From an uncultured Muribaculaceae bacterium (lineage in GTDB: Bacteria; Bacteroidota; Bacteroidia; Bacteroidales; Muribaculaceae), in contig CAMXAZ010000007.1 of assembly GCA_947179295.1 (NCBI GenBank), positions 1 through 63,671 on the forward strand: a stretch of DNA of 63,671 bases. Direction: 5' to 3'. A model generated the notes under the pieces. That model did not search any database, had not been told where the DNA came from, and was given only the letters and a program-made list of their open reading frames with translations. Below, piece after piece: positions 1 through 9,500 of this stretch (its first letter is position 1; each line of letters begins with the position of its first letter). The position numbers and the translations under genes were made by a program.

Positions 1-44
1 ATCTAAAAGATACACCACTCAGATTTTAACTCTTGTTTTTAAAC

Positions 45-59
45 AACCTCTTAGAGGTT
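45..59 (-). terminator. Possible terminator hairpin after trpC
   Basis: A short inverted repeat, AACCTC-TTA-GAGGTT, directly abuts the trpC stop codon. On the minus strand it is followed by GTTTAAAAACAA, which is only weakly T-rich. It may end or reduce transcription after trpC. Genes for trpF and trpA are not in this window and may lie further left, so read-through is quite possible. Confidence 0.35.
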
Positions 60-826
60 TAGCTTTTAAGAAACTCGCTCAGGGCTTTTCCGGGGTCGGC
101 GTTGCGCATGAAGGTCTCGCCGATGAGAAAGCCTCGGAATCCGGCTTCGCGCAGCTGCCTGACTTCATTCATGGTGCTCAGTCCGCTTTCAGCCACTTTC
201 ACCACGCCATCAGGCAGTTCGCGGGCCACTGTGGCCGACAGCTGCGGATCGGTGGCGAAGGTTCGCAGGTCGCGGTTGTTGACACCTACCATGTCTACCT
301 CCGGAGTGAATCTGTCAAGCTCGGCGGCGTTGTGGATCTCGAACAGTACTTCCAGTCCGAGCGAATGGGCATAGCCGGTCAGGTCTTCGACCTCAGGGCG
401 AGTGAGCGCGGCGGCTATCAGCAGAATGGCATCCGCGCCGTAGAACCGTGCTTCGGCTATCTGGCGGCGGTCCACTATGAAATCTTTGCGCAGCAGCGGA
501 AGTGAGGCGCGGCAACGGGCCTGCGCGAGGTCGGTGAGCGCTCCGCCGAAATAGACCGTGTCGGTGAGCACCGAGCAGGCCGTGGCCCCGGCCTTTTCAT
601 AGGCCGGGATCACGTCGGAGGGAAGTGCGAGCGGATGGATCTCCCCTTTCGACGGGGAGCGGCGTTTGAATTCGGCTATTATCCCGGTGGGGCTGTCGGT
701 CAGGGCCTGCTTCATGGAGACCGTCGGCCGGGATGAGACCGCCGCCGGTATCTCGCCTCCGAGACGGGCCATCGCCTCCACCTCACGCCGCTTGTTTGCT
801 ATTATACTGTCAAGAATGTTTGCCAT
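59..826 (-). CDS. trpC: Indole-3-glycerol-phosphate synthase
   Basis: Catalyses ring closure of CdRP to indole-3-glycerol phosphate, the fourth step of tryptophan synthesis, in the cytoplasm. The 255-residue product is a single TIM barrel of normal family length. Visible motifs are IIAEFKRRSPSKG at residues 49-61 (catalytic Lys and phosphate region), LLRKDFIVDRRQI, VAESGLS and GFLIGETFMR near the C-terminus (phosphate loop). I chose the ATG at 824-826 (MANILDS), because the longer open frame upstream is out-of-family sequence overlapping the end of trpD. There is no fusion to trpF. It is the last trp gene seen here, 28 bp downstream of trpD in the same direction. Confidence 0.96.
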   Translation of the reverse strand: MANILDSIIANKRREVEAMARLGGEIPAAVSSRPTVSMKQALTDSPTGIIAEFKRRSPSKGEIHPLALPSDVIPAYEKAGATACSVLTDTVYFGGALTDLAQARCRASLPLLRKDFIVDRRQIAEARFYGADAILLIAAALTRPEVEDLTGYAHSLGLEVLFEIHNAAELDRFTPEVDMVGVNNRDLRTFATDPQLSATVARELPDGVVKVAESGLSTMNEVRQLREAGFRGFLIGETFMRNADPGKALSEFLKS

Positions 827-854
827 GTCTGTGTTGTCTGTCTGTTTTCTATTG

Positions 855-1850
855 TCAGCTGTTGATTTCAACGAATTTTCTGAACGTCTCGGCGGCTCTG
901 CCCGAACGGATGCTTTCACGCGCTTCGCCGATGGCTGTCTCCAGTGCCACTTCCGGGTCAAGGGTGCGGATGGCGAATGCAGCATTGGCCACCACGCAGT
1001 TTTCCTGCGCTTCGGTAGCCTTTCCGGCAAGCACGGCATCGAAAATATTCGCGGCATCGCCGATGGTATCTCCTCCCCGGAGATCCTGCTCCGTGGCCTG
1101 CCGGAAGCCTAACGATTCAGGGGTGTAGACTTTCTCTCCCTCGGCTGAGACCGCTTTGAAGGGCGTTGTCAGCGAGATTTCGTCATAGCCGTCAAGCGAG
1201 TGGACTATGGTGCATTTTACCCCTGACTTCTGGGCTATGTAGTTGTAGAGGCGCATGAGTTTCAGATTGTAGACACCGAGCAGCTGATACTCCGGCAGAG
1301 TCGGGTTGACCAGCGGGCCGAGCATGTTGAAGAAATTGCGCACGGCAAGCGCCTTTCTGACCGGGGCCACGCTCTTGAGCGCGGGGCTGAAAAACGGAGC
1401 GTGGAGATAGCTGACGCCACACTCGTCGAGCGAGCGGCGCAGGCGGTCCTGATTGTCAGTGAAGCAGACTCCGTGGTGTTCGAGCACATTACTGGCTCCT
1501 GAAACGGAGCTTGCACCGTAGTTGCCGTGCTTGACCACCTTGCGGCCTGTACCGGCCACCACGAAGCAGGTGGCGGTCGAGATGTTGAAGGTGTTTTTGC
1601 CGTCGCCTCCGGTGCCGACAATGTCGATGGCTTTCACGCCGCCGAGATCAACCGGCCGGCGGCGTTCGAGGAGTGCGTCGCGGAAGCCGCTGAGCTCGTC
1701 GAGGGTTATGCTTCTCATCAGAAAGACGGTCATGAAGGCGGCCAGCTGGGCATCGTTGTAGCGGCCGTCGGCTATGTTGAGCAGCACCTCGCGGGCTTCT
1801 TCGCGGCTGAGGTTCTTGTGCTCGAACATTTTATATAGCAGATTTTTCAT
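855..1850 (-). CDS. trpD: Anthranilate phosphoribosyltransferase
   Basis: Transfers phosphoribose from PRPP to anthranilate, the second step of tryptophan synthesis. The 331-residue protein has the family's helical N-terminal domain. It then carries the PRPP loop GTGGDGKNTFNIST (residues 79-92) and the anthranilate/PRPP segment KHGNYGASSVSGASNVLE from about residue 107. The ATG at 1848-1850 (MKNLLYKMF) matches family length; further in-frame sequence upstream runs into the trpG-trpD spacer and is unlike the family. It is a separate gene and is not fused to trpG as in enterobacteria. It lies 55 bp downstream of trpG in the trp operon. Confidence 0.97.
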   Translation of the reverse strand: MKNLLYKMFEHKNLSREEAREVLLNIADGRYNDAQLAAFMTVFLMRSITLDELSGFRDALLERRRPVDLGGVKAIDIVGTGGDGKNTFNISTATCFVVAGTGRKVVKHGNYGASSVSGASNVLEHHGVCFTDNQDRLRRSLDECGVSYLHAPFFSPALKSVAPVRKALAVRNFFNMLGPLVNPTLPEYQLLGVYNLKLMRLYNYIAQKSGVKCTIVHSLDGYDEISLTTPFKAVSAEGEKVYTPESLGFRQATEQDLRGGDTIGDAANIFDAVLAGKATEAQENCVVANAAFAIRTLDPEVALETAIGEARESIRSGRAAETFRKFVEINS

Positions 1851-1905
1851 TTTCGGTAAACTGTGTGGTGGGTGAGATTGTCTGTGGCGTAGAGAGGGAG
1901 GGCGG

Positions 1906-2469
1906 TCAGTGTCTGAGCCAGTTTTCAAGAATTGTCAGCCCGTAGGGAGTAAGGATTGATTCGGGATGGAACTGCACTCCGCGCACGTCAAGCCGGCGGT
2001 GGCGCATGGCCATGATCTCGCCGTCGGGACTCACGGCTGTGACCTCAAGCTCTTCCGGCAGGCTCTCGCGCTCTACCACCCAGGAGTGGTAGCGCCCCAC
2101 CTCGAAATCGCAGGGCACTCCGGCAAAAAGATAGTCGTCACAGACAAGCCGTGCGGGGGTCTGCACTCCGTGATAGACCTCAGGGAGATTGCGGAGACGT
2201 GCGCCGAAGCGTTCGCCTATGGCCTGATGGCCGAGGCAGACTCCGAGTATCGGCTTTTCGGTGGCGTAGCGCCGGAGCATCTCCTGAAGCAGTCCGGCTT
2301 CGGAGGGAATGCCCGGTCCGGGCGAGATGATGATTCTGTCATAGGCGTCTATCTCGTCGAGGGTGATGCGGTCGTTGCGCCTGACATCAGGATTGACGCC
2401 GAGTTCGCGCATGGCGTGGGCTATGTTGTAGGTGAATGAGTCGTAGTTGTCAAACAGTAGGAGTTTCAT
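1906..2469 (-). CDS. trpG: Anthranilate synthase component II (glutamine amidotransferase)
   Basis: Supplies ammonia from glutamine to TrpE for anthranilate formation. It is a 187-residue class I amidotransferase. The nucleophile lies in GVCLGHQAIGE (Cys78), the oxyanion strand in ISPGPG (about residues 49-53), and the His/Glu pair in VQFHPES near the C-terminus. The chosen ATG (MKLLLFDNYDSFTYN) is the family start. The gene lies 41 bp downstream of trpE, as expected for a two-subunit enzyme. In some bacteria such a subunit also serves folate synthesis (PabA); the trp context favours TrpG. Confidence 0.96.
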   Translation of the reverse strand: MKLLLFDNYDSFTYNIAHAMRELGVNPDVRRNDRITLDEIDAYDRIIISPGPGIPSEAGLLQEMLRRYATEKPILGVCLGHQAIGERFGARLRNLPEVYHGVQTPARLVCDDYLFAGVPCDFEVGRYHSWVVERESLPEELEVTAVSPDGEIMAMRHRRLDVRGVQFHPESILTPYGLTILENWLRH

Positions 2470-2510
2470 GTCAGTGGTGATTGTCCGGGTTGGGGGTAAT
2501 GGAAGTGATG

Positions 2511-3920
2511 TCATTTGCCGAATTCCTCAGCATAGGTGATGGCCTTGCTGAGCGCGCCGAGCTTGTTGCGGGTTTCCTGCAGCTCGCTTTCAGGATTGGA
2601 GCGGGCCACTATGCCGGCCCCGGCCTGAGAGTAGAGGCGGCCGCCGTGGCTGAGGAAGCTGCGGATGGTGATGGCCTGGTTGATGTCGCCGTTGAAGCCG
2701 AGATAGCCTATGCAGCCTCCGTAGAGCAGACGGCTGTGAGGTTCGACCGAGTCGATGATCTGCATGGCTCTGACTTTAGGCGCGCCGCTGAGAGTTCCGG
2801 CAGGGAAGGTGTCGGCAAACAGGCGGTATTGGTTGACCCCTTCGGGCAGTTCGGCCTTGACGCGCGACACCATGTGGATCACATGGGAGTAATATTGTAT
2901 CTGCTTCAGGAAGTCTATCTCGACCTTGCCGCCGCTACGGCTGAGGTCGTTGCGGGCGAGATCAACGAGCATGATGTGTTCGGCGTTCTCTTTTTCATCG
3001 GCTAAAAGCTCGTCGGCCAGGCGGCGGTCACGCTCTTCGTCGCCGGTGCGGCGGAATGTCCCGGCTATAGGGTCGATGTAGGCTGTCCGCCCGCTGATGC
3101 GCAGATGTGTTTCAGGCGAGGAGCCGAACACCTTGAAGTTACCGAAATCGAAATAAAACAGATAGGGCGACGGGTTGATGCAGCGCAGAGCGCGGTAGAC
3201 GTTGAACTCATCGCCGCTGAAACTTCTCGAAAAGCGGCGAGATGGCACGATCTGAAACACATCGCCGCGCAGCGAGTGGCCGACGCACTTTCTGACTGCC
3301 TCTATGAAGTCGGCGTCGCTCATGCTCGATTCCAGATCGTCGGCGGCCTTGAAGGGATATTGCGCCATATTGTTGTTGTGGAGCACCGCTATCAGCTCCT
3401 CAGTGCCTGATGGAGTCCCTTCGGGGCAGTTTTCCACTATAGTCATCTCGTTCTTGTAGTGGTCCACCTGTATCAGGTAGCGATACAGCACATAGTACAT
3501 GTCAGGCACATCGTCGAACCTTTCCTCCCGCCGCTGAATCTCTACATTCTCGAAATATCTCACAGCGTCATAAGCCGTATAGCCTAAGAAGCCGTTGGCC
3601 GTCCTGCCGTCGGCATCTCCGTCGAGGCTATAGCTGCGTATGTAGTCGCGCAGTTCGTCGACCACATCGGTCTTTCCGTCTGAAAGATCTTTCCTGACAA
3701 CCTCTCCGCCGGGATATGAGAGAACAACCTGCTCATTCTCCACTTTGAAACTGCCTATCGGCTCTACCCCGACAAAGGAAACGGCATTCTGCGAGGCATG
3801 ATAGTCGGAACTCTCCAGCAGCGCCGACTGGGGGTAGAGATCGCGCACTTTCAGATAGATCCCCACCGGGGTTTCAAGATCAGCCGGAATGGTGCGCATA
3901 TATTGGGTAAGTCTTTTCAT
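2511..3920 (-). CDS. trpE: Anthranilate synthase component I
   Basis: Converts chorismate and ammonia (from TrpG) to anthranilate, the committed and feedback-controlled step of the pathway. The 469-residue protein has an N-terminal regulatory domain with LLESSD, the LLES element that binds feedback tryptophan in TrpE. Its C-terminal chorismate-binding domain carries IVPSRRF, PIAGTFRRTG, LVDLARNDL, PAGTLSGAPK and GAGIVARSNPE. The feedback motif separates it from PabB. It lies between trpB and trpG and is controlled by the upstream attenuator. Confidence in family and function is high. Confidence 0.97.
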   Translation of the reverse strand: MKRLTQYMRTIPADLETPVGIYLKVRDLYPQSALLESSDYHASQNAVSFVGVEPIGSFKVENEQVVLSYPGGEVVRKDLSDGKTDVVDELRDYIRSYSLDGDADGRTANGFLGYTAYDAVRYFENVEIQRREERFDDVPDMYYVLYRYLIQVDHYKNEMTIVENCPEGTPSGTEELIAVLHNNNMAQYPFKAADDLESSMSDADFIEAVRKCVGHSLRGDVFQIVPSRRFSRSFSGDEFNVYRALRCINPSPYLFYFDFGNFKVFGSSPETHLRISGRTAYIDPIAGTFRRTGDEERDRRLADELLADEKENAEHIMLVDLARNDLSRSGGKVEIDFLKQIQYYSHVIHMVSRVKAELPEGVNQYRLFADTFPAGTLSGAPKVRAMQIIDSVEPHSRLLYGGCIGYLGFNGDINQAITIRSFLSHGGRLYSQAGAGIVARSNPESELQETRNKLGALSKAITYAEEFGK

Positions 3921-3958
3921 TGTATCGGTAGTTTATATATTATATAGGTGGTAAATTC

Positions 3959-5158
3959 TCAGCCCTCAATTTTCAGTTCTCTCATATATGTGTTCATGTC
4001 CTTGTCTCCTCGGCCCGACACATTAATCACTACGATTTCATCGCTACCGAACTTCAGGCGGTCGAGCACCGCGAGGGTATGAGCGCTTTCGAGAGCCGGG
4101 ATGATGCCTTCAAGGCGGGTGAGGGTCATGGCCGCATCGAGAGCCTCGCGGTCAGTCACGGCCAGCACATCCGCACGGCCTGACCGGGCAAGGAAGGCAT
4201 GAAGCGGCCCGATGCCGGGATAGTCAAGACCGGCCGAAATGCTGTATGGCTCCTCGATCTGGCCGTCGGGGGTCTGCATCACCAGAGTCCTGGCGCCGTG
4301 GATTATGCCCTCCGAACCTGCCTGGATAGTGGCCGCTGTCTGTCCGCTGTCCACTCCGAGGCCGGCGGCTTCGGCTGCGATGAGTCTCACCGACGGCTCG
4401 TTGATGAAGTGATAGAACGCTCCGGCCGCATTGCTGCCTCCGCCCACACAGGCCACCACATAGTCTGGAGTCTCGCAGCCAGCCTGACTTTTCAGCTGAC
4501 TGCGGATCTCGCTGCTGATGACCGACTGGAAGTGGGCCACCATCTCCGGGTAGGGATGCGGCCCCACGGTGCTGCCTATGATATAGAAGCTGTCGGGGTT
4601 GCAGCACCAGTCGCGGATAGCCTCGTTGGTCGCGTCCTTAAGAGTGCGGTTGCCCGACATCACCGGAACCACCTTGGCGCCGAGCATTTTCATGCGCTCC
4701 ACGTTGGGCTGCTGCCGAGCCACATCAGTCGCACCCATATAGACCACACATTCCAGCCCCATGAGAGCACAGACGGTCGCAGTCGCCACACCGTGCTGTC
4801 CGGCACCCGTTTCGGCTATGATGCGGTGCTTTCCCATCCTCCGGGCCAGCAGAGCCGACCCTATGGCATTGTTGATCTTGTGGGCTCCCGTGTGGTTGAG
4901 ATCCTCGCGTTTGAGATAGATGTTTGTTCCGTAGTGTTCGCTCAGACGGCCGGCGCGGTAGAGGGGCGAGGGGCGCCCTACGTAGTCACGCATCAGCGTG
5001 TCGAATTCCTGTTTGAAATCATCATCGTCAACATAGCGGTAGAAAGCCTTGCGCAGGTTTTCTACATTGCTGTGAAGAATTTCCGGGACGTATGCGCCGC
5101 CGAAACGGCCATAGTAACCTTCCTCGTCAACCGGAAGCAGAGACTTATAGGTGCTCAT
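3959..5158 (-). CDS. trpB: Tryptophan synthase beta chain
   Basis: Condenses indole with serine to form tryptophan, using PLP. The 399-residue protein has the PLP lysine in [12 protein letters not shown] (Lys94), the catalytic Glu in ETGAGQHG and the phosphate cup GGGSNAAG. This is the TrpB1 type that normally partners TrpA. The ATG at 5156-5158 (MSTYKSLLP) was preferred to an upstream in-frame Met, because the extra 23 residues are leader sequence between the attenuator and the gene. trpB is the first structural gene of this operon, and the order B-E-G-D-C suggests trpF and trpA lie beyond the left edge. Confidence 0.97.
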   Translation of the reverse strand: MSTYKSLLPVDEEGYYGRFGGAYVPEILHSNVENLRKAFYRYVDDDDFKQEFDTLMRDYVGRPSPLYRAGRLSEHYGTNIYLKREDLNHTGAHKINNAIGSALLARRMGKHRIIAETGAGQHGVATATVCALMGLECVVYMGATDVARQQPNVERMKMLGAKVVPVMSGNRTLKDATNEAIRDWCCNPDSFYIIGSTVGPHPYPEMVAHFQSVISSEIRSQLKSQAGCETPDYVVACVGGGSNAAGAFYHFINEPSVRLIAAEAAGLGVDSGQTAATIQAGSEGIIHGARTLVMQTPDGQIEEPYSISAGLDYPGIGPLHAFLARSGRADVLAVTDREALDAAMTLTRLEGIIPALESAHTLAVLDRLKFGSDEIVVINVSGRGDKDMNTYMRELKIEG

Positions 5159-5232
5159 TGTCGGGTAAAATGTATAGTTTGTTGTATCTGTTGATTCTGA
5201 AACGTGATGAAAACTTGTCTTTTGCAAGCCCC

Positions 5233-5270
5233 AAAAAAGAAGCGGCCGCCGATTGATTATCGACAGCCGC
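5233..5270 (-). terminator. trp operon attenuator terminator
   Basis: Read on the minus strand, a 12-bp GC-rich stem (GCGGCTGTCGAT at 5270-5259 with ATCGGCGGCCGC at 5253-5242, five-base loop, two G-U pairs) is followed by TTCTTTTTT. It stands between the Trp-rich leader peptide and trpB, about 75 nt before the trpB ATG. Its 5' arm overlaps GCTGTCGATAAT (5267-5256), which can pair over 12 positions, two of them G-U, with ATTATCGATGGC (5333-5322) inside the leader reading frame. These are mutually exclusive structures, as in classical amino-acid attenuators. Confidence 0.88.
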
Positions 5271-5316
5271 CTGTAAAATCCTTAAAATCTACATTCTCTT
5301 GATCTGTGGACGCAGA

Positions 5317-5391
5317 TCATCGCCATCGATAATTGTTACCGATGCGCCACCAATAAAACTTGCTGTTGAATAAACTGATCATAGTCTTCAT
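5317..5391 (-). CDS. trpL: trp operon leader peptide
   Basis: A 24-codon reading frame encoding MKTMISLFNSKFYWWRIG and ending NNYRWR, with tandem Trp codons (5352-5347) and a third Trp codon (5325-5323). Trp is the rarest amino acid, and three in 24 codons just upstream of a terminator and the trp genes marks an attenuation leader peptide. A consensus promoter lies about 40 bp upstream. A ribosome stalled at the tandem Trp codons would leave region 5333-5322, which starts 13 nt further on, free to pair with the terminator arm and so allow transcription of trpB-C. A ribosome reaching the stop codon would cover it and let the terminator form. Confidence 0.88.
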   Translation of the reverse strand: MKTMISLFNSKFYWWRIGNNYRWR

Positions 5392-5431
5392 TGATTTGTG
5401 GCTTTGGTGATGCTTCATTGCGTCAACGCGA

Positions 5432-5463
5432 CAAAATTACGGATACTGATTGAAAACACCAAA
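5432..5463 (-). promoter_or_regulatory. trp operon promoter
   Basis: On the minus strand, a perfect Bacteroidetes -33 box TTTG (5463-5460) and a perfect -7 box TAATTTTG (TAnnTTTG, 5439-5432) are separated by 20 nt. Transcription would start near 5425, about 34 nt before the leader-peptide ATG. Confidence 0.85.
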
Positions 5464-5626
5464 TAAATTCGCAGAAAATTTACATAAAATCCGACAAAAT
5501 ATCACAAATCGCCAATACCTGCCTACTGATTGACGCAATTATCCGTCTATTTCAAATAAAATATCACAAACCACCTTAGTATATTATACCGGATCCACAG
5601 ACAGTGACGAATCCGCCAATGCAGAC

Positions 5627-5768
5627 TCCGGACAGCCTGTGGTCAGCGGGTTCCGGCCGCCATGTGGCCAGCAGGCTCCGGACGGCTTGTGGTCAGCGGG
5701 CTCCGGCCGGTCTGTGGTCAGCAGGTGTCCGACAAGGCATGATTCGGACAACCTATAGTCAGCGGGTG
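5627..5768. repeat. 25-bp GC-rich minisatellite
   Basis: Four consecutive 25-26 bp units begin at 5627, 5652, 5677 and 5702. All share TCCGG(A/C)C, a TGTGG(T/C)CAGC core and an ending AGG or GGG. A fifth, longer and more diverged unit runs from 5728 to 5768. The units are directly joined without spacers, so this is a tandem repeat and not a CRISPR. Alternate units (1 and 3, 2 and 4) resemble each other most, which suggests a 50-bp higher-order duplication. No function is apparent. Confidence 0.8.
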
Positions 5769-5782
5769 TCCGACAGGACACC
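5765..5782. repeat. Small palindrome GGTGTCC-N4-GGACACC, copy 1
   Basis: A 7-bp inverted repeat with a four-base loop, followed by GATTTA. The same arms, again followed by GATTTA, recur at 5857-5876 with a different loop. It sits at the end of the minisatellite in the non-coding region upstream of susC. Confidence 0.7.
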
Positions 5783-5795
5783 GATTTATTCGTAG

Positions 5796-5834
5796 CCCCT
5801 GACACCGCAGCGCAATGCGCGTAGGTGTCGGGGG
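5796..5834. repeat. Palindromic hairpin element (CCCCTGACACC arms)
   Basis: Eleven-base arms CCCCTGACACC (5796-5806) and GGTGTCGGGGG (5824-5834) pair completely with one G-U. The intervening sequence contains a second stem, GCGC-AAT-GCGC. No U-run follows on either strand, so it is not a typical terminator. It looks like an intergenic REP-like palindrome. Confidence 0.7.
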
Positions 5835-5856
5835 AAAAAGACATCCAACCAAATGT

Positions 5857-5876
5857 GGTGTCCGGTCGAGGACACC
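5857..5876. repeat. Small palindrome GGTGTCC-N6-GGACACC, copy 2
   Basis: Same 7-bp arms and trailing GATTTA as the element at 5765-5782, with a six-base loop. The conserved arms with a changed loop suggest either duplicated DNA or a selected structure or protein-binding site. Confidence 0.7.
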
Positions 5877-5996
5877 GATTTACCTTTCCGGACGGCCTCT
5901 CAGAGACAGGGCCGACGAGACGGCCTCCGGATAAAATCATAGCTTCCCTAAGAGCCGGTTCGACAATAAATGTCTCGAAGAGACTGAGTTTTCGAA

Positions 5997-6042
5997 ACCC
6001 CAGGGTAAGCGAGCGCCCAAAGGGCCGAGCGATGCCTGGGGT
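5997..6042. repeat. Palindromic hairpin element (ACCCCAGG arms)
   Basis: Arms ACCCCAGG (5997-6004) and CCTGGGGT (6035-6042) enclose an inner stem GCCC-AAA-GGGC. This has the two-level hairpin form of a REP-like intergenic palindrome. There is no following T-run on either strand. It lies between the trp promoter and susC. Confidence 0.65.
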
Positions 6043-6076
6043 AGTCAAGTCAGTAAAATGCTTGCCTCGGAGAGGC

Positions 6077-6588
6077 TGGATAACATAGCCGCCACATCAG
6101 CCACAGAAAGACCCGATGACGCAGCCTCAGATCCGTCAAGGCCAATAATAAGATTAAATCCAAAATTTAGCCCTGCAAAACCTTTCACTTTTTCATCTTT
6201 TCGGTGGGAATAATAACAGATTTAATGCCATAGAGTTCGCAATTAACAAACTTTCACATTAAACAAACCCTATGCTACGCTAAAAAATATTACTTTTGTG
6301 ACCGAATTGAAACATCCGTGCAAAAAATCTTTAATTCCCACAGTTGTTTCTCAAACAAGAGGCCGGCGCGTAGCCACCCTCACCCCCATATTATTTCTAT
6401 CTCATATAAGGTTTCCAATAATGACATTACGACATCATTAGAAGCTCCCCGCTTCCCGACAAAGCTATCTCTCTCTCAACAACCCCAATCGGGAGGCCCC
6501 TGCAGAAAAGTGACTTTTCCGCACCTCTGTTTAAAAAATTATCATCATTTTATACTTTAACTAATTTCGTATTACTTAACTATTAGGT
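6077..6588 (+). other. susC upstream region with a -7 promoter box
   Basis: No convincing gene is present. A perfect -7 box, TACTTTTG (6291-6298), lies about 290 bp before the susC ATG, but no TTTG stands 19-21 nt upstream, so the promoter call is incomplete. If used, it gives an unusually long leader. That leader contains a small hairpin GAAAAG-TGA-CTTTTC (6505-6519) and a pyrimidine-rich tract near 6460-6480. Open frames here have no coding character. Confidence 0.45.
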
Positions 6589-9500
6589 ATGAAAAAGCTG
6601 TTTCTACTACTGACGGCCCTCGTTGTGGCAGTCGGGACGCTTGCGGCTCAGAACCGCACAGTTTCCGGCACCGTGATCAGTGCCGCTGACGGTGATCCGC
6701 TGATCGGAGCCACTGTCATGGGTGTGGGTACCAAGATCGGTACCGCTACTGACATCGATGGAAAGTTCACTCTGAGCCTTCCCGAATCAGTGACCAAAAT
6801 TCAGGTTTCTTACATCAGCATGAAGACTGTCGAGGTGGCTATCACTCCCGGTCAGATGATGATCTCGATGGAGAATGCCAACACTCTTGACGAAGTGGTC
6901 GTTACCGGTTACGGTGTTCAGCGCAAGGCTGCCTTTACAGGTGCTGCCTCTGTGCTCGACGGTGAGGTCATCGACAAGAAGTCTGATGTGAACTTCGTGA
7001 AGTCTCTCGAAGGTTCGGTCACCGGTTTCCAGTACAACAACTCCACTTCTTCGCCCGGTACATTCGGTTCGGTCTATATCCGTGGCCGCGGTTCGCTTTC
7101 TTCAAGCTCGCAGCCTCTGTATGTGATCGACGGTGTGCCTGTCAATTCTGATGCCGACGGTATCAGCAGCTCGTCCAACAACTTCTTTGATCCGATGGCT
7201 GCCTACAATCCCAGCGATATCGAGAACGTGACTGTGCTCAAGGACGCTGCCGCAACCGCGATCTACGGTTCACGCGCTGCCAACGGTGTGATCGTTATCA
7301 CCACAAAGAAGGGTGGCGAGGGCAAGTTCAACCTCAATGTCGACATCAAGCAGGGTCTGACCAAGATGGCTAACCACAACATGAATTATGCCAATGCCGC
7401 AGAAACTATGGACTGGTTCACCAAGGGCTACGTGGCTTTGAGAGGCGGTACGTATGACGAGTGGTATGACAAACTTGTCGGCGCTCTCGGCTGGGACGGC
7501 AAGACCGACACCGACTGGATCGACGCTGTCACCCGCACCGGTTATTTCCAGGAATACAACATCAGCTTCAACGGCACAAGCGGCAATACAAACTACTATG
7601 CCTCTATCGGCTATGTAGATTCAGAAGGTATTGTGATCAACTCAGGCAACACCCGCTATTCAGGCCGTGTGAACCTCGACACCAAGTATAAATATTTCTC
7701 TGCCGGTGTCAACGCTTCTCTTTCATGGAGCAAAAACAACAACTTCAGCCAGTCGACAACTGGCGCAATGTCGAACCCTCTGACCGGAGCGGTCTCTTCA
7801 TGGCTCCCGATCGACCCCATCTACAATGAAGACGGTTCATATTACGGTGTTTCAGGCTACAACCCTGTGGCTGTCAATGACGAAAAACTCGGTAACCTCT
7901 ATGAGGTGACAAACCAGACCATCAATGCCAATCCCTGGCTTCGCATCGACCTGCCATTCGGCATCTGGGCCAAGACAAATCTCGGTGTCAACCTCGTTGA
8001 CCAGACCGACTATGACTACTGGAGTGCCGTCTACAACCCGCAGGGTATGAATTATAACGGTCTCGGCCGACAATATAAGCAGCGTATCAGTACTATTACC
8101 TGGACCAACACTTTCGGCTGGACCAAGACTTTCGACAAGCATGACATCAACCTCCTTCTCGGTCAGGAATGCCAGCGCTACGACTACCACGAAGATTTCT
8201 ATTCACGCACTGACTTCCCATTCGCTGACTCAGGTATGCGCGATCTGACAACCGCAGCAACAGACAACGGCAGCTCATATTACCGCAGCGAATCGCGTCT
8301 TGCATCATACTTCATGGATGCCCACTATTCATATGACGACCGTTACTACCTGTCGGCTTCTTTCCGCCGCGACGGTTCATCGGTGTTCGGCGCTGACAAC
8401 CGCTGGGGTAACTTCTGGTCAGTCGGCGGCAAGTGGCGTCTGTCACAGGAATCATTCGCAAAAGATCTCACCTGGCTCAGCAATGCCGCACTCCGCATCT
8501 CTTACGGTACTGTCGGCAACCAGTCTCTGCCTAACCTCTATGCAGCCCGCGGATACTATTCAGCCGGATATAACTACAATCAGATTCCCGGTATGATTCC
8601 CGCTCAGATCTCAAATCCGGATCTCACATGGGAAACTTCCCGCAAGTTTGACGTAGGTTTTGACCTCTCGCTCTTCAATCGAGTGAACTTCACTTTTGAC
8701 TACTACAACGATGATACTTCCGATGCTCTCTACAAGGTGCCTCTGTCAATGACCACCGGTATGAATTCATACTATAAGAACATCGGCAAGATGCGCAACC
8801 GCGGTATTGAATTCGGTGTCAACGGTGTGGCCTACACAAGCCGTGATCTCACTGTCAGCCTCTTCGCCAACCTCACATGGAATGACAACAAGATCCTCAA
8901 GCTTGCCGACGGATCTGTAGAATACACCTTTCAGCTTCTTGAAGAAGGCCGTCCCTTCACTCAGTTCTACACTCAGGAGTATGCAGGTGTAGACCGCGAA
9001 ACCGGTAAGGCTCTTTATTACCGTTATGCCAAAGGAACAAAAGACGAGAACGGTAACGACCTCAGCAATGTGCTTACCGATGACTACAATGCAGCTGAAA
9101 AGCGCTATGTAGGTTCGGCAGCTCCCAAGGTGTTCGGTGCGTTCGGCCTCAATGCCCGCGGTTACGGGTTTGACCTCTCCATGCAGTTCAACTATCGCCT
9201 CGGCAGCAAGGTGATCGACACCGGCCACGACTTCACCGGCTGGAACATGAGCACCTACCGTACACCGCTGAAGGAAATGATTAAAAATTCATGGACTCCT
9301 GAGAATCCTGATGCCAAGTATCCGCAGTACATCATCAGCGACCCCAACCAAATTTCTTCCGACAACTATTCGTCACGCTGGATCATGAGCGGAAACTATC
9401 TCCGTCTGAGCAACATCACATTCGGCTACACTATCCCTGCCTCGATCACCCGCAAGGCTCTTATCTCTAAGTGCCGCATCTACACCAGCTTCGACAATGT

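Noticed and set aside
5627-5768. Possible CRISPR array
   Set aside because: The repeats are contiguous with no spacers of regular length, and no cas genes are present.
5584-6048. 154-codon open frame on the minus strand across the minisatellite
   Set aside because: Its sequence is the translated tandem repeat and palindromes; no domain, signal or plausible composition.
5825-6088. 87-codon open frame on the plus strand
   Set aside because: It spans two palindromic elements and has no protein-like features; frame openness is due to GC-rich repeats.
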